This document shows positions 11,701 to 25,100 of a stretch of 64,000 nt of DNA, piece after piece. Position 1 is the stretch's first letter. Each line of letters begins with the position of its first letter. The DNA comes from Orychophragmus violaceus (Eukaryota; Streptophyta; Magnoliopsida; Brassicales; Brassicaceae), in NCBI GenBank assembly GCA_030180135.1, contig CM058230.1:58560580-58624579 (forward strand). The letters run 5' to 3'. Both the position numbers and the translations under genes were made by a program. The notes under the pieces were generated by a model. That model saw nothing but the letters and a program-made list of their open reading frames with translations. It was not told where the DNA came from and ran no database searches.

Positions 11701-13291
11701 CTCCAATCCATGACACATATGTTTCAAGAAGTTTTGGTAAAAAGGTTTTGTTAAGATTCTCATAGGACCGTTTAAAAGATCAAAGTTTCTTTCTTGTCCT
11801 TTAGTAGGGTTACCTAGGGGTGTTCAAAGGAATATAAACTTGTATAATATGCTTCTCAATATACCTTTAGGAGCATACAAAAACTTACTTATAGCTTTAT
11901 TACCTTACCTAGTTTCTCCAATCCATGACACATATGTTTCAAGAATTTTTGGTAAAAAGGGTTTGTTAAGATTCTCATAGGACCTTTTAAAAGATCAAAG
12001 TTTCTTTCTTGTCTTTTAGTAGGGTTACCTAGGGGTGTTCAAAGGAACATAAACTTGTATAATATGCTTCTCATTATACCTTTAGGAGCATACAAAAACT
12101 TACTTATAGTTTTATTACCTTACCTAGTTTCTCCAATCCATGACACATATGTTTCAAGAAGTTTTGGTAAAAAGGTTTTGTTTAAGATTCTCATAGGACC
12201 TTTTAGAAGATCTAAGTTTCTTTCTTGTCTTTTAGTAGGATTACCTAGGGGTGTTCAAAGGAATATAAACTTGTATAATATGCTTCTCATTATACCTTTA
12301 GGAGCATACAAAAACTTACTTATAGTTTTATTACCTTACCTAGTTTCTCCAATCCATGACACATATGTTTCAAGAAGTTTTGGTAAAAAGGTTTTGTTTT
12401 AGATTCTCATAGGACCGTTTAAAAGATCAAAGTTTCTTTCTTGTCCTTTAGTAGGGTTACCTAGGGGTGTTCAAAGGAATATAAACTTGTATAATATGCT
12501 TCTCATTATACCTTTAGGAGCATACAAAAACTTACTTATAGTTTTATTACCTTACCTAGTTTCTCCAATCCATGACACATATGTTTCAAGAAGTTTTGGT
12601 AAAAAGGTTTTGTTTAAGATTCTCATAAGACCTTTTAGAAGATCTAAGTTTCTTTCTTGTCTTTTAGTAGGATTACCTAGGGGTGTTCAAAGGAATATAA
12701 ACTTGTATAATATGCTTCTCATTATACCTTTAGGAGCATACAAAAACTTACTTATAGTTTTATTACCTTACCTAGTTTCTCCAATCCATGACACATATGT
12801 TTCAAGAAGTTTTGGTAAAAAGGTTTTGTTTTAGATTCTCATAGGACCGTTTAAAAGATCAAAGTTTCTTTCTTGTCCTTTAGTAGGGTTACCTAGGGGT
12901 GTTCAAAGGAATATAAACTTGTATAATATGCTTCTCATTATACCTTTAGGAGCATACAAAAACTTACTTATAGCTTTATTACCTTACCTAGTTTCTCTAA
13001 TCCATGACACATATGTTTCAAGAAGTTTTGGTAAAAAGGTTTTGTTAAAGATTCTCATAGGACCTTTTAAAAGATCAAAGTTTCTTTCTTGTCTTTTAGT
13101 AGGGTTACCTAGGGGTGTTCAAAGGAACATAAACTTGTATAATATGCTTCTCATTATACCTTTAGGAGCATACAAAAACTTACTTATAGTTTTATTACCT
13201 TACCTAGTTTCTCCAATCCATGACACATATGTTTCAAGAAGTTTTGGTAAAAAGGTTTTGTTTAAGATTCTCATAGGACCTTTTAGAAGAT
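8781..13291 (+). repeat. 4511-bp higher-order block, copy B
   Basis: Direct second copy of the block at 4270-8780. Stop-codon monomers, the 23-bp deletion monomer (11561), 1-bp deletion monomers and single substitutions all fall 4511 bp after their counterparts. Similarity ends near 13290, where GATCTAAG replaces GATCAAAG. The copy has gathered no visible independent changes, so the duplication is very recent or the copies have been converted. Confidence 0.88.
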
Positions 13292-16132
13292 CTAAGTTTC
13301 TTTCTTGTCTTTTAGTAGGATTACCTAGGGGTGTTCAAAGGAATATAAACTTGTATAATATGCTTCTCATTATACCTTTAGGAGCATACAAAAACTTACT
13401 TATAGTTTTATTACCTTACCTAGTTTCTCCAATCCATGACACATATGTTTCAAGAAGTTTTGGTAAAAAGGTTTTGTTTTAGATTCTCATAGGACCGTTT
13501 AAAAGATCAAAGTTTCTTTCTTGTCCTTTAGTAGGGTTACCTAGGGGTGTTCAAAGGAATATAAACTTGTATAATATGCTTCTCATTATACCTTTAGGAG
13601 CATACAAAAACTTACTTATAGTTTTATTACCTTACCTAGTTTCTCCAATCCATGACACATATGTTTCAAGAAGTTTTGGTAAAAAGGTTTTGTTTAAGAT
13701 TCTCATAGGACCTTTTAGAAGATCTAAGTTTCTTTCTTGTCTTTTAGTAGGATTACCTAGGGGTGTTCAAAGGAATATAAACTTGTATAATATGCTTCTC
13801 ATTATACCTTTAGGAGCATACAAAAACTTACTTATAGTTTTATTACCTTACCTAGTTTCTCCAATCCATGACACATATGTTTTAAGAAGTTTTGGTAAAA
13901 AGGTTTTGTTTTAGATTCTCATAGGACCGTTTAAAAGATCAAAGTTTCTTTCTTGTCCTTTAGTAGGGTTACCTAGGGGTGTTCAAAGGAATATAAACTT
14001 GTATAATATGCTTCTCATTATACCTTTAGGAGCATACAAAAACTTACTTATAGCTTTATTACCTTACCTAGTTTCTCCAATCCATGACACATATGTTTCA
14101 AGAAGTTTTGGTAAAAAGGTTTTGTTAAAGATTCTCATAGGACCTTTTAAAAGATCAAAGTTTCTTTCTTGTCTTTTAGTAGGGTTACCTAGGGGTGTTC
14201 AAAGGAAAATAAACTTGTATAATATGCTTCTCATTATACCTTTAGGAGCATACAAAAACTTATTTATAGTTTTATTACCTTACCTAGTTTCTCCAATCCA
14301 TGACACATATGTTTCAAGAAGTTTTGGTAAAAAGGTTTTGTTTAAGATTCTCATAGGACCTTTTAGAAGATCTAAGTTTCTTTCTTGTCTTTTAGTAGGA
14401 TTACCTAGGGGTGTTCAAAGGAATATAAACTTGTATAATATGCTTCTCATTATACCTATAGGAGCAGACAAAAACTTACTTATAGTTTTATTACCTTACC
14501 TAATTTCTCCAATCCATGACACATATGTTTCAAGAAGTTTTGGTAAAAAGGTTTTGTTTAAGATTCTCTTAGGACCTTTTAAAAGATCAAAGTTTCTTTC
14601 TTGTCTTTTAGTAGGGTTACCTAGGGGTGTTCAAAGGAACATAAACTTGTATAATATGCTTCTCATTATACCTTTAGGAGCATACAAAAACTTACTTATA
14701 GTTTTATTACCTTACCTAATTTCTCCAATCCATGACACATATGTTTCAAGAAGTTTTGGTAAAAAGGTTTTGTTTAAGATTCTCTTAGGACCTTTTAAAA
14801 GATCAAAGTTTCTTTCTTGTCTTTTAGTAGGGTTACCTAGGGGTGTTCAAAGGAATATAAACTTGTATAATATGCTTCTCATTATACCTTTAGGAGCATA
14901 CAAAAACTTACTTATAGTTTTATTACCTTACCTAGTTTCTCCAATCCATGACACATATGTTTCAAGAAGTTTTGGTAAAAAGGTTTTGTTTAAGATTCTC
15001 ATAGGACTTTTAAAAGATCAAAGTTTCTTTCTTGTCTTTTAGTAGGGTTACCTAGGGGTGTTCAAAGGAAAATAAACTTGTATAATATGCTTCTCATTAT
15101 ACCTTTAGGAGCATACAAAAACTTACTTATAGTTTTATTACCTTACCTAGTTTCTCCAATCCATGACACATATGTTTCAAGAAGTTTTGGTAAAAAGGTT
15201 TTGTTTAAGATCTAAGTTTCTTTCTTGTCTTTTAGTAGGGTTACCTAGGGGTGTTCAAAGGAATATAAACTTGTATAATATGCTTCTCATTATACCTTTA
15301 GGAGCATACAAAAACTTACTTATAGTTTTACTACCTTACCTAGTTTCTCCAATCCATGACACATATGTTTCAAGAAGTTTTGGTAAAAAGGTTTTGTTAA
15401 GATTCTCATAGGACCGTTTAAAAGATCAAAGTTTCTTTCTTGTCCTTTAGTAGGGTTACCTAGGGGTGTTCAAAGGAATATAAACTTGTATAATATGCTT
15501 CTCATTATACCTTTAGGAGCATACAAAAACTTACTTATAGCTTTATTACCTTACCTAGTTTCTCCAATCCATGACACATATGTTTCAAGAATTTTTGGTA
15601 AAAAGGGTTTGTTAAGATTCTCATAGGACCTTTTAAAAGATCAAAGTTTCTTTCTTGTCTTTTAGTAGGGTTACCTAGGGGTGTTCAAAGGAACATAAAC
15701 TTGTATAATATGCTTCTCATTATACCTTTAGGAGCATACAAAAACTTACTTATAGTTTTATTACCTTACCTAGTTTCTCCAATCCATGACACATATGTTT
15801 CAAGAAGTTTTGGTAAAAAGGTTTTGTTTAAGATTCTCATAGGACCTTTTAGAAGATCTAAGTTTCTTTCTTGTCTTTTAGTAGGATTACCTAGGGGTGT
15901 TCAAAGGAATATAAACTTGTATAATATGCTTCTCATTATACCTTTAGGAGCATACAAAAACTTACTTATAGTTTTATTACCTTACCTAGTTTCTCCAATC
16001 CATGACACATATGTTTCAAGAAGTTTTGGTAAAAAGGTTTTGTTTTAGATTCTCATAGGACCGTTTAAAAGATCAAAGTTTCTTTCTTGTCCTTTAGTAG
16101 GGTTACCTAGGGGTGTTCAAAGGAATATAAAC

Positions 16133-17643
16133 TTGTATAATATGCTTCTCATTATACCTTTAGGAGCATACAAAAACTTACTTATAGTTTTATTACCTTA
16201 CCTAGTTTCTCCAATCCATGACACATATGTTTCAAGAAGTTTTGGTAAAAAGGTTTTGTTTAAGATTCTCATAGGACCTTTTAGAAGATCTAAGTTTCTT
16301 TCTTGTCTTTTAGTAGGATTACCTAGGGGTGTTCAAAGGAATATAAACTTGTATAATATGCTTCTCATTATACCTTTAGGAGCATACAAAAACTTACTTA
16401 TAGTTTTATTACCTTACCTAGTTTCTCCAATCCATGACACATATGTTTCAAGAAGTTTTGGTAAAAAGGTTTTGTTTTAGATTCTCATAGGACCGTTTAA
16501 AAGATCAAAGTTTCTTTCTTGTCCTTTAGTAGGGTTACCTAGGGGTGTTCAAAGGAATATAAACTTGTATAATATGCTTCTCATTATACCTTTAGGAGCA
16601 TACAAAAACTTACTTATAGCTTTATTACCTTACCTAGTTTCTCCAATCCATGACACATATGTTTCAAGAAGTTTTGGTAAAAAGGTTTTGTTAAAGATTC
16701 TCATAGGACCTTTTAAAAGATCAAAGTTTCTTTCTTGTCTTTTAGTAGGGTTACCTAGGGGTGTTCAAAGGAAAATAAACTTGTATAATATGCTTCTCAT
16801 TATACCTTTAGGAGCATACAAAAACTTATTTATAGTTTTATTACCTTACCTAGTTTCTCCAATCCATGACACATATGTTTCAAGAAGTTTTGGTAAAAAG
16901 GTTTTGTTTAAGATTCTCATAGGACCTTTTAGAAGATCTAAGTTTCTTTCTTGTCTTTTAGTAGGGTTACCTAGGGGTGTTCAAAGGAATATAAACTTGT
17001 ATAATATGCTTCTCATTATACCTTTAGGAGCATACAAAAACTTACTTATAGTTTTATTACCTTACCTAGTTTCTCCAATCCATGACACATATGTTTCAAG
17101 AAGTTTTGGTAAAAAGGTTTTGTTTAAGATTCTCATAGGACCGTTTAGAAGATCAAAGTTTCTTTCTTGTCTTTTAGTAGGATTACCTAGGGATGTTCAA
17201 AGGAATATAAACTTGTATAATATGCTTCTCATTATACCTTTAGGAGCATACAAAAACTTACTTATAGTTTTATTACCTTACCTAGTTTCACCAATCCATG
17301 ACACATATGTTTCAAGAAGTTTTGGTAAAAAGGTTTTGTTTAAGATTCTCATAGGACCTTTTAAAAGATCAAAGTTTCTTTCTTGTCTTTTAGTAGGGTT
17401 ACCTAGGGGTGTTCAAAGGAACATAAACTTGTATAATATGCTTCTCATTATACCTTTAGGAGCATACAAAAACTTACTTATAGCTTTATTACCTTACCTA
17501 GTTTCTCCAATCCATGACACATATGTTTCAAGAATTTTTGGTAAAAAGGGTTTGTTAAGATTCTCATAGGACCTTTTAAAAGATCAAAGTTTCTTTCTTG
17601 TCTTTTAGTAGGGTTACCTAGGGGTGTTCAAAGGAACATAAAC
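16133..17643 (+). repeat. 1511-bp block, copy 1
   Basis: Seven monomers minus one base. The block carries a stop-form monomer, the GCT/TTA form, the CTT-to-TTT form, the GGGATGTTC form, and ends in a monomer with TTTTTGGTAAAAAGGGTTTG and a 1-bp deletion. The next 1511 bp repeat it. Confidence 0.85.
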
Positions 17644-19154
17644 TTGTATAATATGCTTCTCATTATACCTTTAGGAGCATACAAAAACTTACTTATAGTT
17701 TTATTACCTTACCTAGTTTCTCCAATCCATGACACATATGTTTCAAGAAGTTTTGGTAAAAAGGTTTTGTTTAAGATTCTCATAGGACCTTTTAGAAGAT
17801 CTAAGTTTCTTTCTTGTCTTTTAGTAGGATTACCTAGGGGTGTTCAAAGGAATATAAACTTGTATAATATGCTTCTCATTATACCTTTAGGAGCATACAA
17901 AAACTTACTTATAGTTTTATTACCTTACCTAGTTTCTCCAATCCATGACACATATGTTTCAAGAAGTTTTGGTAAAAAGGTTTTGTTTTAGATTCTCATA
18001 GGACCGTTTAAAAGATCAAAGTTTCTTTCTTGTCCTTTAGTAGGGTTACCTAGGGGTGTTCAAAGGAATATAAACTTGTATAATATGCTTCTCATTATAC
18101 CTTTAGGAGCATACAAAAACTTACTTATAGCTTTATTACCTTACCTAGTTTCTCCAATCCATGACACATATGTTTCAAGAAGTTTTGGTAAAAAGGTTTT
18201 GTTAAAGATTCTCATAGGACCTTTTAAAAGATCAAAGTTTCTTTCTTGTCTTTTAGTAGGGTTACCTAGGGGTGTTCAAAGGAAAATAAACTTGTATAAT
18301 ATGCTTCTCATTATACCTTTAGGAGCATACAAAAACTTATTTATAGTTTTATTACCTTACCTAGTTTCTCCAATCCATGACACATATGTTTCAAGAAGTT
18401 TTGGTAAAAAGGTTTTGTTTAAGATTCTCATAGGACCTTTTAGAAGATCTAAGTTTCTTTCTTGTCTTTTAGTAGGGTTACCTAGGGGTGTTCAAAGGAA
18501 TATAAACTTGTATAATATGCTTCTCATTATACCTTTAGGAGCATACAAAAACTTACTTATAGTTTTATTACCTTACCTAGTTTCTCCAATCCATGACACA
18601 TATGTTTCAAGAAGTTTTGGTAAAAAGGTTTTGTTTAAGATTCTCATAGGACCGTTTAGAAGATCTAAGTTTCTTTCTTGTCTTTTAGTAGGATTACCTA
18701 GGGATGTTCAAAGGAATATAAACTTGTATAATATGCTTCTCATTATACCTTTAGGAGCATACAAAAACTTACTTATAGTTTTATTACCTTACCTAGTTTC
18801 ACCAATCCATGACACATATGTTTCAAGAAGTTTTGGTAAAAAGGTTTTGTTTAAGATTCTCATAGGACCTTTTAAAAGATCAAAGTTTCTTTCTTGTCTT
18901 TTAGTAGGGTTACCTAGGGGTGTTCAAAGGAACATAAACTTGTATAATATGCTTCTCATTATACCTTTAGGAGCATACAAAAACTTACTTATAGCTTTAT
19001 TACCTTACCTAGTTTCTCCAATCCATGACACATATGTTTCAAGAATTTTTGGTAAAAAGGGTTTGTTAAGATTCTCATAGGACCTTTTAAAAGATCAAAG
19101 TTTCTTTCTTGTCTTTTAGTAGGGTTACCTAGGGGTGTTCAAAGGAACATAAAC
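17644..19154 (+). repeat. 1511-bp block, copy 2
   Basis: Direct repeat of 16133-17643. The one difference that I found is A at 17155 against T at 18666 (GATCAAAG and GATCTAAG). A third, partial copy starts at 19155 and follows the same monomer order for about 1.3 kb before it switches to another monomer type near 20490. Confidence 0.85.
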
Positions 19155-22100
19155 TTGTATAATATGCTTCTCATTATACCTTTAGGAGCATACAAAAACT
19201 TACTTATAGTTTTATTACCTTACCTAGTTTCTCCAATCCATGACACATATGTTTCAAGAAGTTTTGGTAAAAAGGTTTTGTTTAAGATTCTCATAGGACC
19301 TTTTAGAAGATCTAAGTTTCTTTCTTGTCTTTTAGTAGGATTACCTAGGGGTGTTCAAAGGAATATAAACTTGTATAATATGCTTCTCATTATACCTTTA
19401 GGAGCATACAAAAACTTACTTATAGTTTTATTACCTTACCTAGTTTCTCCAATCCATGACACATATGTTTCAAGAAGTTTTGGTAAAAAGGTTTTGTTTT
19501 AGATTCTCATAGGACCGTTTAAAAGATCAAAGTTTCTTTCTTGTCCTTTAGTAGGGTTACCTAGGGGTGTTCAAAGGAATATAAACTTGTATAATATGCT
19601 TCTCATTATACCTTTAGGAGCATACAAAAACTTACTTATAGCTTTATTACCTTACCTAGTTTCTCCAATCCATGACACATATGTTTCAAGAAGTTTTGGT
19701 AAAAAGGTTTTGTTAAAGATTCTCATAGGACCTTTTAAAAGATCAAAGTTTCTTTCTTGTCTTTTAGTAGGGTTACCTAGGGGTGTTCAAAGGAAAATAA
19801 ACTTGTATAATATGCTTCTCATTATACCTTTAGGAGCATACAAAAACTTATTTATAGTTTTATTACCTTACCTAGTTTCTCCAATCCATGACACATATGT
19901 TTCAAGAAGTTTTGGTAAAAAGGTTTTGTTTAAGATTCTCATAGGACCTTTTAGAAGATCTAAGTTTCTTTCTTGTCTTTTAGTAGGGTTACCTAGGGGT
20001 GTTCAAAGGAATATAAACTTGTATAATATGCTTCTCATTATACCTTTAGGAGCATACAAAAACTTACTTATAGTTTTATTACCTTACCTAGTTTCTCCAA
20101 TCCATGACACATATGTTTCAAGAAGTTTTGGTAAAAAGGTTTTGTTTAAGATTCTCATAGGACCGTTTAGAAGATCAAAGTTTCTTTCTTGTCTTTTAGT
20201 AGGATTACCTAGGGATGTTCAAAGGAATATAAACTTGTATAATATGCTTCTCATTATACCTTTAGGAGCATACAAAAACTTACTTATAGTTTTATTACCT
20301 TACCTAGTTTCACCAATCCATGACACATATGTTTCAAGAAGTTTTGGTAAAAAGGTTTTGTTTAAGATTCTCATAGGACCTTTTAAAAGATCAAAGTTTC
20401 TTTCTTGTCTTTTAGTAGGGTTACCTAGGGGTGTTCAAAGGAACATAAACTTGTATAATATGCTTCTCATTATACCTTTAGGAGCATACAAAAACTTACT
20501 TATAGTTTTATTACCTTACCTAGTTTCTCCAATCCATGACACATATGTTTCAAGAAGTTTTGGTAAAAAGGTTTTGTTTAAGATTCTCATAGGACCTTTT
20601 AGAAGATCTAAGTTTCTTTCTTGTCTTTTAGTAGGATTACCTAGGGGTGTTCAAAGGAATATAAACTTGTATAATATGCTTCTCATTATACCTATAGGAG
20701 CAGACAAAAACTTACTTATAGTTTTATTACCTTACCTAATTTCTCCAATCCATGACACATATGTTTCAAGAAGTTTTGGTAAAAAGGTTTTGTTTAAGAT
20801 TCTCTTAGGACCTTTTAAAAGATCAAAGTTTCTTTCTTGTCTTTTAGTAGGGTTACCTAGGGGTGTTCAAAGGAACATAAACTTGTATAATATGCTTCTC
20901 ATTATACCTTTAGGAGCATACAAAAACTTACTTATAGTTTTATTACCTTACCTAATTTCTCCAATCCATGACACATATGTTTCAAGAAGTTTTGGTAAAA
21001 AGGTTTTGTTTAAGATTCTCTTAGGACCTTTTAAAAGATCAAAGTTTCTTTCTTGTCTTTTAGTAGGGTTACCTAGGGGTGTTCAAAGGAATATAAACTT
21101 GTATAATATGCTTCTCATTATACCTTTAGGAGCATACAAAAACTTACTTATAGTTTTATTACCTTACCTAGTTTCTCCAATCCATGACACATATGTTTCA
21201 AGAAGTTTTGGTAAAAAGGTTTTGTTTAAGATTCTCATAGGACCGTTTAAAAGATCAAAGTTTCTTTCTTGTCTTTTAGTAGGGTTACCTAGGGGTGTTC
21301 AAAGGAACATAAACTTGTATAATATGCTTCTCATTATACCTTTAGGAGCATACAAAAACTTACTTATAGTTTTATTACCTTACCTAGTTTCTCCAATCCA
21401 TGACACATATGTTTCAAGAAGTTTTGGTAAAAAGGTTTTGTTTAAGATTCTCATAGGACCTTTTAAAAGATCTAAGTTTCTTTCTTGTCTTTTAGTAGGG
21501 TTACCTAGGGGTGTTCAAAGGAACATAAACTTGTATAATATGCTTCTCATTATACCTATAGGAGCAGACAAAAACTTACTTATAGTTTTATTACCTTACC
21601 TAGTTTCTCCAATCCATGACACATATGTTTCAAGAAGTTTTGGTAAAAAGGTTTTGTTTAAGATTCTCATAGGACCTTTTAAAAGATCAAAGTTTCTTTC
21701 TTGTCTTTTAGTAGGGTTACCTAGGGGTGTTCAAAGGAAAATAAACTTGTATAATATGCTTCTCATTATACCTTTAGGAGCATACAAAAACTTACTTATA
21801 GTTTTATTACCTTACCTAGTTTCTCCAATCCATGACACATATGTTTCAAGAAGTTTTGGTAAAAAGGTTTTGTTTAAGATCTAAGTTTCTTTCTTGTCTT
21901 TTAGTAGGGTTACCTAGGGGTGTTCAAAGGAATATAAACTTGTATAATATGCTTCTCATTATACCTTTAGGAGCATACAAAAACTTACTTATAGTTTTAC
22001 TACCTTACCTAGTTTCTCCAATCCATGACACATATGTTTCAAGAAGTTTTGGTAAAAAGGTTTTGTTAAGATTCTCATAGGACCGTTTAAAAGATCAAAG

Positions 22101-25100
22101 TTTCTTTCTTGTCCTTTAGTAGGGTTACCTAGGGGTGTTCAAAGGAATATAAACTTGTATAATATGCTTCTCATTATACCTTTAGGAGCATACAAAAACT
22201 TACTTATAGCTTTATTACCTTACCTAGTTTCTCCAATCCATGACACATGTTTCAAGAATTTTTGGTAAAAAGGGTTTGTTAAGATTCTCATAGGACCTTT
22301 TAAAAGATCAAAGTTTCTTTCTTGTCTTTTAGTAGGGTTACCTAGGGGTGTTCAAAGGAACATAAACTTGTATAATATGCTTCTCATTATACCTTTAGGA
22401 GCATACAAAAACTTACTTATAGTTTTATTACCTTACCTAGTTTCTCCAATCCATGACACATATGTTTCAAGAAGTTTTGGTAAAAAGGTTTTGTTTAAGA
22501 TTCTCATAGGACCTTTTAGAAGATCTAAGTTTCTTTCTTGTCTTTTAGTAGGATTACCTAGGGGTGTTCAAAGGAATATAAACTTGTATAATATGCTTCT
22601 CATTATACCTTTAGGAGCATACAAAAACTTACTTATAGTTTTATTACCTTACCTAGTTTCTCCAATCCATGACACATATGTTTCAAGAAGTTTTGGTAAA
22701 AAGGTTTTGTTTTAGATTCTCATAGGACCGTTTAAAAGATCAAAGTTTCTTTCTTGTCCTTTAGTAGGGTTACCTAGGGGTGTTCAAAGGAATATAAACT
22801 TGTATAATATGCTTCTCATTATACCTTTAGGAGCATACAAAAACTTACTTATAGCTTTATTACCTTACCTAGTTTCTCCAATCCATGACACATATGTTTC
22901 AAGAAGTTTTGGTAAAAAGGTTTTGTTAAAGATTCTCATAGGACCTTTTAAAAGATCAAAGTTTCTTTCTTGTCTTTTAGTAGGGTTACCTAGGGGTGTT
23001 CAAAGGAAAATAAACTTGTATAATATGCTTCTCATTATACCTTTAGGAGCATACAAAAACTTATTTATAGTTTTATTACCTTACCTAGTTTCTCCAATCC
23101 ATGACACATATGTTTCAAGAAGTTTTGGTAAAAAGGTTTTGTTTAAGATTCTCATAGGACCTTTTAGAAGATCTAAGTTTCTTTCTTGTCTTTTAGTAGG
23201 GTTACCTAGGGGTGTTCAAAGGAATATAAACTTGTATAATATGCTTCTCATTATACCTTTAGGAGCATACAAAAACTTACTTATAGTTTTATTACCTTAC
23301 CTAGTTTCTCCAATCCATGACACATATGTTTCAAGAAGTTTTGGTAAAAAGGTTTTGTTTAAGATTCTCATAGGACCGTTTAGAAGATCAAAGTTTCTTT
23401 CTTGTCTTTTAGTAGGATTACCTAGGGATGTTCAAAGGAATATAAACTTGTATAATATGCTTCTCATTATACCTTTAGGAGCATACAAAAACTTACTTAT
23501 AGTTTTATTACCTTACCTAGTTTCACCAATCCATGACACATATGTTTCAAGAAGTTTTGGTAAAAAGGTTTTGTTTAAGATTCTCATAGGACCTTTTAAA
23601 AGATCAAAGTTTCTTTCTTGTCTTTTAGTAGGGTTACCTAGGGGTGTTCAAAGGAACATAAACTTGTATAATATGCTTCTCATTATACCTTTAGGAGCAT
23701 ACAAAAACTTACTTATAGTTTTATTACCTTACCTAGTTTCTCCAATCCATGACACATATGTTTCAAGAAGTTTTGGTAAAAAGGTTTTGTTTAAGATTCT
23801 CATAGGACCTTTTAGAAGATCTAAGTTTCTTTCTTGTCTTTTAGTAGGATTACCTAGGGGTGTTCAAAGGAATATAAACTTGTATAATATGCTTCTCATT
23901 ATACCTATAGGAGCAGACAAAAACTTACTTATAGTTTTATTACCTTACCTAATTTCTCCAATCCATGACACATATGTTTCAAGAAGTTTTGGTAAAAAGG
24001 TTTTGTTTAAGATTCTCTTAGGACCTTTTAAAAGATCAAAGTTTCTTTCTTGTCTTTTAGTAGGGTTACCTAGGGGTGTTCAAAGGAACATAAACTTGTA
24101 TAATATGCTTCTCATTATACCTTTAGGAGCATACAAAAACTTACTTATAGTTTTATTACCTTACCTAGTTTCTCAAATCCATGACACATATGTTTCAAGA
24201 AGTTTTGGTAAAAAGGTTTTGTTTAAGATTCTCATAGGACCTTTTAGAAGATCTAAGTTTCTTTCTTGTCTTTTAGTAGGATTACCTAGGGGTGTTCAAA
24301 GGAATATAAACTTGTATAATATGCTTCTCATTATACCTTTAGGAGCATACAAAAACTTACTTATAGTTTTATTACCTTACCTAGTTTCTCCAATCCATGA
24401 CACATATGTTTCAAGAAGTTTTGGTAAAAAGGTTTTGTTTTAGATTCTCATAGGACCGTTTAAAAGATCAAAGTTTCTTTCTTGTCCTTTAGTAGGGTTA
24501 CCTAGGGGTGTTCAAAGGAATATAAACTTGTATAATATGCTTCTCATTATACCTTTAGGAGCATACAAAAACTTACTTATAGCTTTATTACCTTACCTAG
24601 TTTCTCCAATCCATGACACATATGTTTCAAGAAGTTTTGGTAAAAAGGTTTTGTTAAAGATTCTCATAGGACCTTTTAAAAGATCAAAGTTTCTTTCTTG
24701 TCTTTTAGTAGGGTTACCTAGGGGTGTTCAAAGGAAAATAAACTTGTATAATATGCTTCTCATTATACCTTTAGGAGCATACAAAAACTTATTTATAGTT
24801 TTATTACCTTACCTAGTTTCTCCAATCCATGACACATATGTTTCAAGAAGTTTTGGTAAAAAGGTTTTGTTTAAGATTCTCATAGGACCTTTTAGAAGAT
24901 CTAAGTTTCTTTCTTGTCTTTTAGTAGGGTTACCTAGGGGTGTTCAAAGGAATATAAACTTGTATAATATGCTTCTCATTATACCTTTAGGAGCATACAA
25001 AAACTTACTTATAGTTTTATTACCTTACCTAGTTTCTCCAATCCATGACACATATGTTTCAAGAAGTTTTGGTAAAAAGGTTTTGTTTAAGATTCTCATA

